Assembly: GCF_003688995.1 (NCBI RefSeq)
Contig: NZ_PENI01000033.1
Coordinates: forward strand, 50,352 to 114,351
Direction of reading: 5' to 3'
Origin: Streptomyces shenzhenensis
Lineage (GTDB): Bacteria; Actinomycetota; Actinomycetes; Streptomycetales; Streptomycetaceae
Length of the DNA stretch: 64,000 nucleotides
In this document: positions 25,079 through 33,652 of the stretch, one piece after another
How the letters are laid out: each line of letters starts with the position of its first letter
Position numbering within the stretch: the first letter of the stretch is position 1
Position numbers and translations under genes: made by a program
The notes under the pieces: generated by a model
Told to the model about the DNA's origin: nothing
The model's database searches: none
The model's input: the letters and a program-made list of their open reading frames with translations, nothing else

Positions 25079-25547
25079 CCGGGTCCTGCGACGCCTGTTC
25101 CACCAGCGGGATGATCCGCAGCGGAACGGGGTTCTCCATGACGATCGCGGTGGCGGCCCGGACGATGCCGTCGAACCCGACGACCCGGTCGATCACCCGC
25201 TGGAGATCGGCGTTCGAGCGGGCCACCAGCCGGCACAGCATGTCCCCGGTCCCGGTGGTGGTGTGCAGCTCCAGCACCTCCGGCACGGACGCCAAGTGCG
25301 CCCGGACGTCCGGCCCTTGGCCCTGCCGGATCTCCAGCGTGGCGAACGCGGTCACGGGATAGCCGAGGGCCGCCGGATCCACCTGCGGGCCGAAGCCGCG
25401 GATGACCCCGTTCGACTGGAGCCGGTCGAGGCGCGCCTGCACGGTGCCCCGGGCGACGCCCAGCCGGCGGGACATCTCCAGCACCCCGATCCGCGGCTCC
25501 CGGGCCAGCAGCACGATGATGCGCCCGTCCAGATGATCGATCGCCAT
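25014..25547 (-). CDS. Lrp/AsnC-family regulator next to hpd
   Basis: A 177-residue regulator. The N-terminal helix-turn-helix is LDGRIIVLLAREPRIGVLEMSRRLGVARGTVQARLDRLQSNGVI. The C-terminal RAM domain includes AFATLEIRQGQGPDVRAHLASVPEVLELHTTTGTGDMLCRLVA. ATG 25547 follows GGGAGGCGGA. It is divergent from hpd across 122 bp, so it probably controls tyrosine or phenylalanine catabolism; this is inference. The last ~20 residues are Pro/Ser-rich and are encoded over the 3' end of the convergent protease gene. Confidence 0.9.
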   Translation of the reverse strand: MAIDHLDGRIIVLLAREPRIGVLEMSRRLGVARGTVQARLDRLQSNGVIRGFGPQVDPAALGYPVTAFATLEIRQGQGPDVRAHLASVPEVLELHTTTGTGDMLCRLVARSNADLQRVIDRVVGFDGIVRAATAIVMENPVPLRIIPLVEQASQDPASSSAPRTSPSPGPPGSPPPP

Positions 25548-25588
25548 TCCGCCTCCCGCGGTGGTCACCATGTACAGAAAGACCGCTT

Positions 25589-25600
25589 GTACGGCCGTAC
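25589..25600. promoter_or_regulatory. GTACGGCCGTAC palindrome between Lrp gene and hpd
   Basis: A perfect 12-bp palindrome at 25589-25600 in the shared 122-bp promoter region, with a related TGTACAGA just upstream. It is a candidate operator for the divergent Lrp-type regulator. Confidence 0.4.
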
Positions 25601-25669
25601 GGGTCTACAGATTGCCCAGCAGAGCCGCAAACTATTGCGCACCTTGCAGAGCGGAGCCACGCTTCGGCT

Positions 25670-26815
25670 ATGACGCAGACCACACACCACGCTCCCGACA
25701 CCGCACGGCAGGCCGACCCGTTCCCGGTCAAGGGAATGGACGCGGTCGTGTTCGCCGTGGGCAACGCCAAGCAGGCCGCTCACTACTACTCCACCGCCTT
25801 CGGCATGCGGCTGGTCGCCTATTCAGGACCGGAGAACGGCAGCCGCGAGACCGCGAGTTACGTCCTGGAGAACGGCTCCGCCCGCTTTGTGTTCACCTCC
25901 GTGATCAAGCCCGCCACCGACTGGGGCCGCTTCCTCGCGCAGCACGTGGCCGAGCACGGCGACGGCGTCATCGACCTCGCCATCGAGGTGCCGGACGCGC
26001 GCGCCGCCCACGCCTACGCCGTCGAGCACGGCGCCCGCTCCGTGGCGGAGCCGTACGAGCTGAAGGACGAGCAGGGCACGGTCGTCCTCGCCGCGATCGC
26101 GACGTACGGCGAGACCCGCCACACCCTGGTGGAACGCTCCGGCTACACCGGCCCCTACCTCCCCGGCTACGCCGCCGCCGACCCGATCGTCGAGCCGCCC
26201 GCCCAGCGGACCTTCCAGGCCGTCGACCACTGCGTCGGCAACGTCGAACTCGGCCGCATGAACGAGTGGGTCGGCTTCTACAACAAGGTCATGGGCTTCA
26301 CGAACATGAAGGAGTTCGTGGGCGACGACATCGCCACCGAGTACAGCGCCCTGATGTCCAAGGTCGTGGCCGACGGGACGCTCAAGGTCAAGTTCCCGAT
26401 CAACGAGCCCGCCGTCGCCAGGAAGAAGTCCCAGATCGACGAGTACCTGGAGTTCTACGGCGGTGCCGGCGTCCAGCACATCGCCCTCAACACCAACGAC
26501 ATCGTGCAGACCGTGCGCACGATGAAGGCCGCGGGTGTCGAGTTCCTCGACACCCCGGCCACCTACTACGACACCCTCGGCGAGTGGGTCGGCGACACCC
26601 GCGTGCCCGTCGACACCCTGCGCGAGCTGAAGATCCTCGCCGACCGCGACGAGGACGGCTATCTGCTGCAGATCTTCACCAAGCCGGTCCAGGACCGCCC
26701 GACCGTCTTCTTCGAGATCATCGAACGCCATGGCTCGATGGGCTTCGGCAAGGGCAACTTCAAGGCCCTGTTCGAGGCGATCGAACGGGAGCAGGAACGG
26801 CGCGGAAACCTCTAG
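25670..26815 (+). CDS. hpd: 4-hydroxyphenylpyruvate dioxygenase
   Basis: A 381-residue non-haem iron dioxygenase that converts 4-hydroxyphenylpyruvate to homogentisate in tyrosine degradation. It has two vicinal-oxygen-chelate domains. Iron ligands are visible at His187 (VDHCVGNV), His270 (VQHIALNTND) and Glu349 (FFEIIERHG), the positions known for the S. avermitilis enzyme. The C-terminal MGFGKGNFKALFEAIEREQERRGNL helix is typical. ATG 25670 opens the conserved N-terminus. The divergent Lrp gene is a likely regulator. Confidence 0.97.
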   Translation: MTQTTHHAPDTARQADPFPVKGMDAVVFAVGNAKQAAHYYSTAFGMRLVAYSGPENGSRETASYVLENGSARFVFTSVIKPATDWGRFLAQHVAEHGDGVIDLAIEVPDARAAHAYAVEHGARSVAEPYELKDEQGTVVLAAIATYGETRHTLVERSGYTGPYLPGYAAADPIVEPPAQRTFQAVDHCVGNVELGRMNEWVGFYNKVMGFTNMKEFVGDDIATEYSALMSKVVADGTLKVKFPINEPAVARKKSQIDEYLEFYGGAGVQHIALNTNDIVQTVRTMKAAGVEFLDTPATYYDTLGEWVGDTRVPVDTLRELKILADRDEDGYLLQIFTKPVQDRPTVFFEIIERHGSMGFGKGNFKALFEAIEREQERRGNL

Positions 26816-26831
26816 CGGACGAGTGAGCGGG

Positions 26832-28304
26832 TCACCAGGTGGGGGCCGGTTCGTTCGGCGGGGTGCCCAGGGACTGGAGGGCCGTTCTCGCCTCCGCTGC
26901 CCGGGTCGGGGAGAAGTGCGGGTTGATCTGCAGGGCCTCAGCGAGGTGACGGCGGGCGGAGGAGTTGTCGCCCAGGGCGCGTTCGATCGTGCCGAGGTGG
27001 AAGAGGTACAGCGAGCTGCGCACCCCGCCGCCCTTCTCCTTGTCCGTCGCCTTCGCGGCGTACTCCAGCCCCTCCTGCGGGTCCCCGGACCGGTACAGCG
27101 CCCAGCCCAGCGCGTCCGCCACCTCGATACCCGGCTGCCGCTGCCACTCGTCGCGCAGCCGCCGCACCGCCTCCTGCGGATCCCCGTGGTCCGCCTCGTA
27201 CCGCCCGACGACCAGTGCGTCGTCGACCCCGCCCGCGGCGTTCTGCGCCGCCCGCTGCCGCAGCAGGTCGAACTGGCTCCGCGCCTCCTGCGTCCGGCCC
27301 AGCGACTGGTACAGCTCGCCCAGTTCGAGCGCGTACTGCGGGGACGGCTGCCCCGCCACCGCGAGGACATAGGCGTTCACCGCCTCCTCCGCGCGGCCCA
27401 GCGCGGCCAGCACCCGCCCCTGCCCGGCGAGCGCGGCCCGCTGGTCCGGGTCCAGCCGGACGGCCGCCTCGAAGTGCCGCAGTGCGTCCTCCCGGTCCCC
27501 GCGCTCCCACGCCAGCTGCCCGGCCCGCTCCAGGTAGGCGGCCTGCTCGGCGGGGCTGCCGGCCGCCGCCGCGGCGTCCGCCAGCTGCGCCGCCGCGTCC
27601 TCGCGCCAGCCCCGGTCGCGGTACACGGCGGAGGCCCGCGCCATCACCGCCGGGCGATCGGCCGGCGAGGTGCGCAGCTGCATCAGCTTGTCCAGCGTGC
27701 CGCGGGCCGCCTCGTAGTCACCGAGCCCGGTGTAGGCGTCGATCAGCAGCGCGTACGTCGTCCAGCGCTTGGGCGAGAGCTCCAGCGCCTGCTCGCCCTG
27801 CCGCTTGGCCTCCCCGAAGTCCCGCCGGGCGTTGGCCAGCGCCGTCAGCCCGTCCAGTGCCTCCGCGTTCGCCGTCGGCTGCTCCCGCAGCGAGGCCTGC
27901 AGTGCGCTCTCGGCCTTCGGGAAGTTCACGGCGTCCGCGGTCCGCCGCCCGCGCTCCACATAGGCCGTCCCCAGCGTGGCCCAGGCCCGCGCGTCCCGCG
28001 GGTGCGTCCGCAGATACTGCTCCCGGTCCCCGATCAGCGCGGTCAGGCCGGGCAGCGCGGCCGGCACCCCGGCGGTGACCGAGGTGAGCGCCGGCGGGCC
28101 GGGCGCCGGCGCGGGCGTGGGCACGGGCGGCTGGTCCGGCGGCCGATCCGGGGGCGGTAGCAGCATCAACGCGCCGACATATCCGCCGGCACCCGCGACA
28201 CTGCTGGTCAGCAGGGCGACCAGCGCTCGCCGCAGCGCGCGGCCACGGCGCCGTGGCACCGCGGTCACCAGGGACGTACCCGGCCTGGACTGTTCGTTCT
28301 CCAT
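26832..28304 (-). CDS. Membrane-anchored TPR protein
   Basis: A 490-residue protein with a basic N-terminus, one membrane helix (RALVALLTSSVAGAGGYVGALMLL), a Pro-rich linker (PPDRPPDQPPVPTPAPAP) and then tetratricopeptide repeats to the end. Repeats include ARAWATLGTAYVERGRRTAD, RWTTYALLIDAYTGLGDYEAA and REDALRHFEAAVRLDPDQRAALAGQGRVLAALGRAEEA. It is probably a scaffold on one face of the membrane; partners are unknown. It is convergent with hpd, with only 16 bp between the stops. Confidence 0.85.
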   Translation of the reverse strand: MENEQSRPGTSLVTAVPRRRGRALRRALVALLTSSVAGAGGYVGALMLLPPPDRPPDQPPVPTPAPAPGPPALTSVTAGVPAALPGLTALIGDREQYLRTHPRDARAWATLGTAYVERGRRTADAVNFPKAESALQASLREQPTANAEALDGLTALANARRDFGEAKRQGEQALELSPKRWTTYALLIDAYTGLGDYEAARGTLDKLMQLRTSPADRPAVMARASAVYRDRGWREDAAAQLADAAAAAGSPAEQAAYLERAGQLAWERGDREDALRHFEAAVRLDPDQRAALAGQGRVLAALGRAEEAVNAYVLAVAGQPSPQYALELGELYQSLGRTQEARSQFDLLRQRAAQNAAGGVDDALVVGRYEADHGDPQEAVRRLRDEWQRQPGIEVADALGWALYRSGDPQEGLEYAAKATDKEKGGGVRSSLYLFHLGTIERALGDNSSARRHLAEALQINPHFSPTRAAEARTALQSLGTPPNEPAPTW

Positions 28305-28403
28305 AAGTCTTACTGTGCGTTCATCGGACGACTACAACCCGGCAGCCGAAGGCGCGCCCCCGATGGGGTTCACACCGATGGCCCCGGATGCGAGGCTGTG
28401 ATC

Positions 28404-29804
28404 ATGAGCCGCATCGAAGCCGCACCCGACGCAGAGATGGGCAACCTGACCGACCGGCTCCGCGCGGGCCTGCCGGCCGAGGCCGTCCTCACCGACCCCG
28501 ACGTCACGACCTCGTACGCCAACGACATGGCGAGCTTCTGCCCGGCCGGCAGCCCGGCCGTGGTCGTCCTGCCACGCACGGTCGAACAGGTCCAGCACGT
28601 CATGCGCACCGCCACCGAACTGCGCGTCCCCGTCGTCCCGCAGGGCGCCCGCACCGGCCTGTCCGGCGGCGCCAACGCGGCCGACGGCTGCATCGTGCTG
28701 TCCCTCACCAAGATGGACCGCATCCTGGAGATCAGCCCGGTCGACCGCATCGCGGTCGTCGAGCCCGGGGTCGTCAACGCCACGCTCTCCCGCGCGGTCG
28801 AGGAGCACGGCCTGTACTACCCGCCCGACCCCTCCAGCTGGGAGATGTGCACCATCGGCGGCAACATCGGCACCGCCTCCGGCGGCCTGTGCTGCCTGAA
28901 GTACGGGGTGACGGCCGAGTACGTGCTCGGCCTGGACGTCGTGCTCGCCGACGGCCGTCTGCTGTCCACCGGCCGCCGGACCGCGAAAGGGGTGGCGGGC
29001 TACGACCTGACCCGGCTGTTCGTCGGTTCCGAGGGCTCGCTCGGCATCGTCGTACGGGCGGTCCTCGCGCTGAAGCCCAAGCCGCCGCAACAGCTGGTGC
29101 TGGCGGCCGAGTTCGCCTCCGCGGCCGCCGCCTGCGACGCGGTGTGCCGGATCATGGCGGGCGGCCATGTGCCGTCCCTGCTCGAACTCATGGACCGGAC
29201 GACGGTCAAGGCCGTCAACGACCTCGCCCACATGGGCCTGCCGGAGTCCACCGAGGCGCTGCTGCTGGCCGCGTTCGACACCCCGGACCCGGCCGCCGAC
29301 CTGGCCGCCGTCGGCGCGCTGTGCGAGGCCGCCGGCGCCACCGAGGTGGTCCCCGCCGACGACGCGGCCGAGTCCGACCTGCTCCTCCAGGCCCGTCGGC
29401 TGTCCCTGACCGCGCTGGAGGCGGTCAAGGGCACGACGATGATCGACGACGTGTGCGTGCCCCGCTCCCGGCTGGGCGAGATGCTGGAGGGCGTCGAGCG
29501 CATCGCGGATAAGTACCGGCTGACCATCGGGGTGTGCGCGCACGCGGGCGACGGCAACACGCATCCCACCGTCTGCTTCGACGCCCAGGACCCCGAGGAG
29601 TCCCGGCGGGCCCGCGAGTCCTTCGACGAGATCATGGCCCTCGGCCTCGAACTGGGCGGCACCATCACCGGCGAGCACGGCGTCGGCGTGCTGAAGAAGG
29701 AGTGGCTGGCCCGGGAGATCGGCCCGGTCGGCGTGGAACTGCAGCGCGCCGTCAAGCAGGTCTTCGACCCGCTGGGCATCCTCAACCCGGGCAAGCTGTT
29801 CTGA
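28404..29804 (+). CDS. FAD-linked oxidase, GlcD/D-lactate dehydrogenase type
   Basis: A 466-residue flavoprotein. The FAD-binding PCMH domain has VVPQGARTGLSGGANAADGCIVLSLTKMDRI and TIGGNIGTASGGLCCLKYGVT. The FAD-oxidase C-terminal domain has VCAHAGDGNTHPTVCFD and GGTITGEHGVGVLKKEWL, ending in FDPLGILNPGKLF. These place it with glycolate and D-lactate dehydrogenases that oxidise 2-hydroxy acids. The exact substrate is not evident. ATG 28404 is chosen because GAGG lies 8 nt upstream; GTG 28398 is too close. It is convergent with ssgG. Confidence 0.9.
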   Translation: MSRIEAAPDAEMGNLTDRLRAGLPAEAVLTDPDVTTSYANDMASFCPAGSPAVVVLPRTVEQVQHVMRTATELRVPVVPQGARTGLSGGANAADGCIVLSLTKMDRILEISPVDRIAVVEPGVVNATLSRAVEEHGLYYPPDPSSWEMCTIGGNIGTASGGLCCLKYGVTAEYVLGLDVVLADGRLLSTGRRTAKGVAGYDLTRLFVGSEGSLGIVVRAVLALKPKPPQQLVLAAEFASAAAACDAVCRIMAGGHVPSLLELMDRTTVKAVNDLAHMGLPESTEALLLAAFDTPDPAADLAAVGALCEAAGATEVVPADDAAESDLLLQARRLSLTALEAVKGTTMIDDVCVPRSRLGEMLEGVERIADKYRLTIGVCAHAGDGNTHPTVCFDAQDPEESRRARESFDEIMALGLELGGTITGEHGVGVLKKEWLAREIGPVGVELQRAVKQVFDPLGILNPGKLF

Positions 29805-29829
29805 CACTGCTTCCGCGCCGCGTCCGGCG

Positions 29830-30243
29830 TCACTGGGCGAGCAGCTGATCGAGCGCGTCGTCGATGCCCAGCTGCCCGCCCTCGGACCCCGGGGGAACCA
29901 CCCGCAGCGTCCGCTCGAGCCAGGCGGACACCTGGGCGCTCGGCGCCTCCAGCAGGGCGTCGCCGTCGGGCGAGCTGAGCGCCATCAGCACGACGCTGCG
30001 GCCCCCCGCCTTGGTCGGCCACACCCGCACGTCCCCGTGCCCGCACGGCCGGAACACGCCCTCCACCAGCAGTTCGCGGGCGAACGTCCAGTGCACGGGG
30101 TGCTCGGAGTTGATGTGGAAGCTGACGTGGACGGCGAACGGGTCGTCGGTGCGGTAGGAGAGCCGCGCCGGGACCGGGACGCTGCGCTCCGGCGACAGGA
30201 TGAGCCTCATCTCCAGCTCGCGTTCCACCTCGGTGTAGTGCAT
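29830..30243 (-). CDS. ssgG: SsgA-like sporulation/cell division protein
   Basis: A 137-residue SALP protein with the family core DDPFAVHVSFHI and HWTFARELLVEGVFRPCGHGDVRVWP, and an Asp/Leu-rich end. SALPs steer cell wall remodelling during sporulation septation in Streptomyces (known). The symbol rests on recalled position near hpd and the RDD genes in S. coelicolor, so the subfamily assignment is less sure than the family. It is transcribed alone. Confidence 0.8.
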   Translation of the reverse strand: MHYTEVERELEMRLILSPERSVPVPARLSYRTDDPFAVHVSFHINSEHPVHWTFARELLVEGVFRPCGHGDVRVWPTKAGGRSVVLMALSSPDGDALLEAPSAQVSAWLERTLRVVPPGSEGGQLGIDDALDQLLAQ

Positions 30244-30485
30244 GACGTGCCGTTCCTCTCTCGGGCGGGTGTCCGGGACACCGCGGGGGCGTCCCGTACG
30301 AGTGGAGAGAGGGCAGGTGCCCGGACATTACGCGGGTTCGGAGAACTTTTTTCCACGGCCGTGAAGCCGGTGCACGGAGTTGCCCGGAAAGGAGTGGGTC
30401 CGGCCGGACTGGCCGTGGCGGCCCACCGGGTCTGATAGATGTGGAGGCCCCCAATCGAATTCCGAGCAGATACGGGACGACGGAC

Positions 30486-31994
30486 ATGAGCGCCCCAACC
30501 CCGGCCCCCGGCGACGACAGACCTCGCGAGGGCTATTACCCGGACCCGTCCATCCCCGGCTACGTCCGGTACTGGAACGGGGCCGCCTGGGTGCCGGGCA
30601 CCAGCCGGCCGGCCCCCCAGGACGGCGAACCGCTCACCCCGCCGCCCGGGGCGCCCCCGGCCGTGCCCGCGGTCGAGGAGACCGGCCCGCACTTCTTCGA
30701 CGAGGACCCGCCCCCGGAGCCCGCCGGGCCGCAGCCCGAACCCGCCGCGCCCGAGCCGGCGTCCGCGTGGGCCGCCGACCGGGCCCGGCAGTCCGGCTTC
30801 GGCGGCGACCCGGACCGCCGGGTCGCCTGGGGCGCCGACCCCCGGGTGCCCGGGGCCGACCCGCGGGTGCCCGCCGACCCGCCGTCCCCGCCGGACGGCC
30901 GGGCCACCAGCACCGACGGCACGGCGTCGATCCCCCCGGCGGACTCCGGGGAGCTCCCCGCCAGCGGCACGTTCGTCTTCCGCCGCCCCATCCCCGGCCC
31001 GGCCGCCGTTCCTGCCGCCGCCGACTCTGCCTCTGCCTCCGCCTCCACGGACGAGGGCACCATGACCTTCCGTGCGGTGCCGCGCACCGGCGCACCGGGC
31101 GCCACCGGACCGGCCGGGGGCGCCGGTTCCGGCGCGGCCGGGATCCCGGCGCAGGGTCCCGGCGCGGGCGGCTCGGCCGCCGGTCCCGTCGGCGCTCCGG
31201 GCGCGGGCGGTGCGGCCTCCGCCGGGGGCACCGGCGCGGGTCCGGGCAAGCCAGGGTTCGGGGCCGGCAAGGCCGCCGCGGCCCGTGCCGCAGCGGCGCA
31301 GGCCGAGGGCCAGGCGGGCGCCGCGGCCCAGGTCGCCGCCGCTCCCGCCGTGCCGCAGCAGTCCACCCCCGTGACCGCCGGGCCCGGCGGCGGGCAGTCC
31401 TCCTGGGCCCAGCAGGTGCACCGGCTCGCCGGAGCCGGGGACGAGCCGTCCGTGGCGCCGTGGAAGCCGCCCGTCGAGGACCCCTTCCAGTCGATGGTGC
31501 GGCGGCAGGCGGCGGCCCGGCCCGCGGCGCTCGGCAAGCGGCTGGTGGCCCGGCTGATCGACACCGTGGCCGTCGGCGCCGTCACCGCCGTGGCCGCCGT
31601 GCCGCTCGGCACCAGGGCGGCCGACCACATCCAGGAGAAGATCGACGCGGCCAAGCTCTCCGGCCGCACCGTCACGGTCTGGCTGCTCGACGGCACGACG
31701 GGCCCGTATCTCGCCATCGTCCTCGCGGTCTTCCTCCTCACCGGCGTCCTCTACGAGGTGCTGCCCACGGCCAGGTGGGGCCGCACCCTGGGCAAGCGGC
31801 TGTGCGGCCTCGAGGTGCGGGACATCGAGGCCCACGAGCCGCCGGCGTTCGGTGTGTCCCTGCGGCGCTGGCTCGTGCACACGGTCCCGGGTCTGCTCGG
31901 CATCGGGATCGTCGGCTTCGCGTGGTGCCTGTTCGACCGCCCGTGGCACCAGTGCTGGCACGACAAGGCGGCCCACACCTTCGTGGCGGGCTGA
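30486..31994 (+). CDS. RDD-family membrane protein with DUF2510 head
   Basis: A 502-residue protein. Residues ~10-40 form a DUF2510 motif (REGYYPDPSIPGYVRYWNGAAWVPGTS). A ~300-residue Pro/Ala/Gly-rich linker follows, then a C-terminal RDD domain beginning GKRLVARLIDTVAVGAVTAVAAVPLG with about three membrane helices. RDD proteins are poorly defined; some are linked to ion transport. ATG 30486 starts the DUF2510 region. A second RDD gene follows 119 bp later in the same direction. Confidence 0.83.
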   Translation: MSAPTPAPGDDRPREGYYPDPSIPGYVRYWNGAAWVPGTSRPAPQDGEPLTPPPGAPPAVPAVEETGPHFFDEDPPPEPAGPQPEPAAPEPASAWAADRARQSGFGGDPDRRVAWGADPRVPGADPRVPADPPSPPDGRATSTDGTASIPPADSGELPASGTFVFRRPIPGPAAVPAAADSASASASTDEGTMTFRAVPRTGAPGATGPAGGAGSGAAGIPAQGPGAGGSAAGPVGAPGAGGAASAGGTGAGPGKPGFGAGKAAAARAAAAQAEGQAGAAAQVAAAPAVPQQSTPVTAGPGGGQSSWAQQVHRLAGAGDEPSVAPWKPPVEDPFQSMVRRQAAARPAALGKRLVARLIDTVAVGAVTAVAAVPLGTRAADHIQEKIDAAKLSGRTVTVWLLDGTTGPYLAIVLAVFLLTGVLYEVLPTARWGRTLGKRLCGLEVRDIEAHEPPAFGVSLRRWLVHTVPGLLGIGIVGFAWCLFDRPWHQCWHDKAAHTFVAG

Positions 31995-32113
31995 CCGAGG
32001 GGCCCTACGCCCGTTGCGGGAGGCGCGGATCCGCCGTACGGCCGCGTCGATTCCGTACCCCGGATGGCCGCACGCCGGATGCGGAACCGGGCGGTTCGCG
32101 GTCCACTCGGGCC

Positions 32114-32881
32114 ATGAGCAGCGAACCGCCCCCCGGCTCAGGACAGCAGCCACCGGGAGAAGACCCGTTCAGGAAGCCGCCCCCGTCCGGCCCGGGGTCG
32201 GGTTCGCCCTACGACACCCCGCCCGGCGGCCAGGGCGGACAACCCACGCCCCAGGGCGGTGGGGGAGAGCAGCCCCCGCCACAGGGCGGCGCGGGCGGTC
32301 CGCAGCCCCCGCCCGGCGGTGGCGGGCAGCCGCCTCCGTACGGCGGTGAGCAGCCCCCGCCCTACGGCGGCCAGCAGCCTCCGCCCTACGGCGGCGGGCC
32401 CTACGGCGGTGGGCCCGCCGACCCGCTCGCCGGTATGCCGCCGCTCGCCGACAGCGGCAGGCGGACCCTCGCCCGCATCATCGACCTGATCCTGGTCGGC
32501 ATCGTCGTCTGGCTGCTCACCTGGGCCTTCGGGGTGCGCGAGTACGAGGTGAACAGCGACCGGGTCGAGGTCGGCAAGTCGTTCGCGCAGTCGCTGACCG
32601 CCGCCGTGCTCTACATCGCCTACGACACCGTCCTGATCTCCAGGACGGGCCAGACCCTGGGCAAGAAGTGGCTGGGCATGCGCGTGGCCAACCTGGACAA
32701 CGGCTCCACGCCCTCCGTACAGACCGCGCTGGTCCGCGCGCTGGTGCTGTGGATCCCGTTCGCCTTCTGCTGCGCCTGCATCTGGACCGCGATCTGCGGC
32801 GGCTGGAGCTTCTTCGACCGGCCCTACAAGCAGGGCCTGCACGACAAGGCCGCCAAGACGGTGGTGGTCAGCACCGGCTGA
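32114..32881 (+). CDS. RDD-family membrane protein with PPPYGG repeats
   Basis: A 255-residue protein. The N-terminal ~110 residues are disordered, with Gln/Pro/Gly-rich units such as EQPPPYGG and QQPPPYGG repeated in tandem. The RDD domain begins RRTLARIIDLILVGIVVWLLTWAFG and includes SRTGQTLGKKWLGMRV and the closing FFDRPYKQGLHDKAAKTVVV. It is a shorter paralogue of the gene upstream. A perfect hairpin terminator lies 40 bp after the stop. Confidence 0.83.
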   Translation: MSSEPPPGSGQQPPGEDPFRKPPPSGPGSGSPYDTPPGGQGGQPTPQGGGGEQPPPQGGAGGPQPPPGGGGQPPPYGGEQPPPYGGQQPPPYGGGPYGGGPADPLAGMPPLADSGRRTLARIIDLILVGIVVWLLTWAFGVREYEVNSDRVEVGKSFAQSLTAAVLYIAYDTVLISRTGQTLGKKWLGMRVANLDNGSTPSVQTALVRALVLWIPFAFCCACIWTAICGGWSFFDRPYKQGLHDKAAKTVVVSTG

Positions 32882-32920
32882 GCCCGGTGGGCCGCACGAG
32901 CCGCCCGGAGACGACAGCAG

Positions 32921-32953
32921 TCGGCGGGTCCGTAACCCTCACGGACCCGCCGA
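32921..32953. terminator. Bidirectional terminator after RDD genes
   Basis: TCGGCGGGTCCGT and ACGGACCCGCCGA form a perfect 13-bp stem with a 7-nt loop between two convergent genes. Confidence 0.75.
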
Positions 32954-32966
32954 CTTCGTGTGTCAC

Positions 32967-33254
32967 TCAGCGAGCGGTGGGCTCGCGCACGGGCTCGGCC
33001 ACGGCGGCCACCGGCTCGCGCGGCGCCGGCACCACCCGCTCGGTGGTGGCCGGCGTCCCGGCCGCCGGGTCGACCGTAGGGGGCTTGGGCAGGGGGACCG
33101 TCAGGGCGACCAGCAGCCCCAGGGCGAGCGCCGCGAGGGCGATCACGGCGATCCCCACTCCCGAACTCGTCTGCGACAGCAGCAGCATGGCGAGCGTCGA
33201 GAAGATCACGGTGCATGAACCGTAGGCGAGCTGTGCGGCAGTCGGACGAGGCAT
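32967..33254 (-). CDS. Small two-helix membrane protein
   Basis: A 95-residue protein with two hydrophobic segments (YGSCTVIFSTLAMLLLSQ and GVGIAVIALAALALGLLVALTV) and a Pro/Ala/Glu-rich tail. The function is unknown. ATG 33254 (MPRPTAAQLAYG) is used because the upstream extension is unlike a membrane protein start. It is divergent from the M6 protease gene. Confidence 0.65.
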   Translation of the reverse strand: MPRPTAAQLAYGSCTVIFSTLAMLLLSQTSSGVGIAVIALAALALGLLVALTVPLPKPPTVDPAAGTPATTERVVPAPREPVAAVAEPVREPTAR

Positions 33255-33652
33255 GGCAATCGTGTCCTCGGAGGATATTGGGGGTGCGGCGGGCAACCGG
33301 CCGGGCTTTTCCGCCGACTTCCGGACGTTCCACATTCGACTCTATTCGCGTGCATGCCCGAGTGGAACGGCCGGTAAGCATGGCCTAACCCACGGTACCG
33401 GTGCACAGGGGGCGCACGGAGTCATGCGTCCAGCAAGTGGACGGTCTCACGCGCCGGTTGGGTATGCCACCGGCATCCGGTCGAACGGGCGCCGTACATA
33501 GTGCAGTTGACCGGCTCAAGTCAAGATCTGTCTTTTCTCTTAAACCTCTAGTCAAATGTCGTCACTTGACTACACGCGTTGATCAGGCGCGCACGGACCC
33601 TCCAAGCCCGGAACCCCCCTTCCGTGCGCGGCGACGCGGGGGAGGAACTCAA
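33255..33652. other. Divergent intergenic region before M6 protease gene
   Basis: About 400 bp without a convincing gene. It is less GC-rich near 33515-33575 than its surroundings and holds a GTCAA-type palindrome at 33551-33570 and the related string TCAAGTCAAG at 33516-33525. A GGGGGAGGAA ribosome binding site precedes GTG 33653. Confidence 0.55.
33551..33570. promoter_or_regulatory. Palindromic operator candidate, GTCAAATG-N4-CACTTGAC
   Basis: The arms GTCAAATG and CACTTGAC match 7 of 8 positions around TCGT, about 85 bp before the protease start. Related TCAAGTCAAG lies just upstream. It could bind a dimeric regulator of the secreted protease. Confidence 0.4.
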
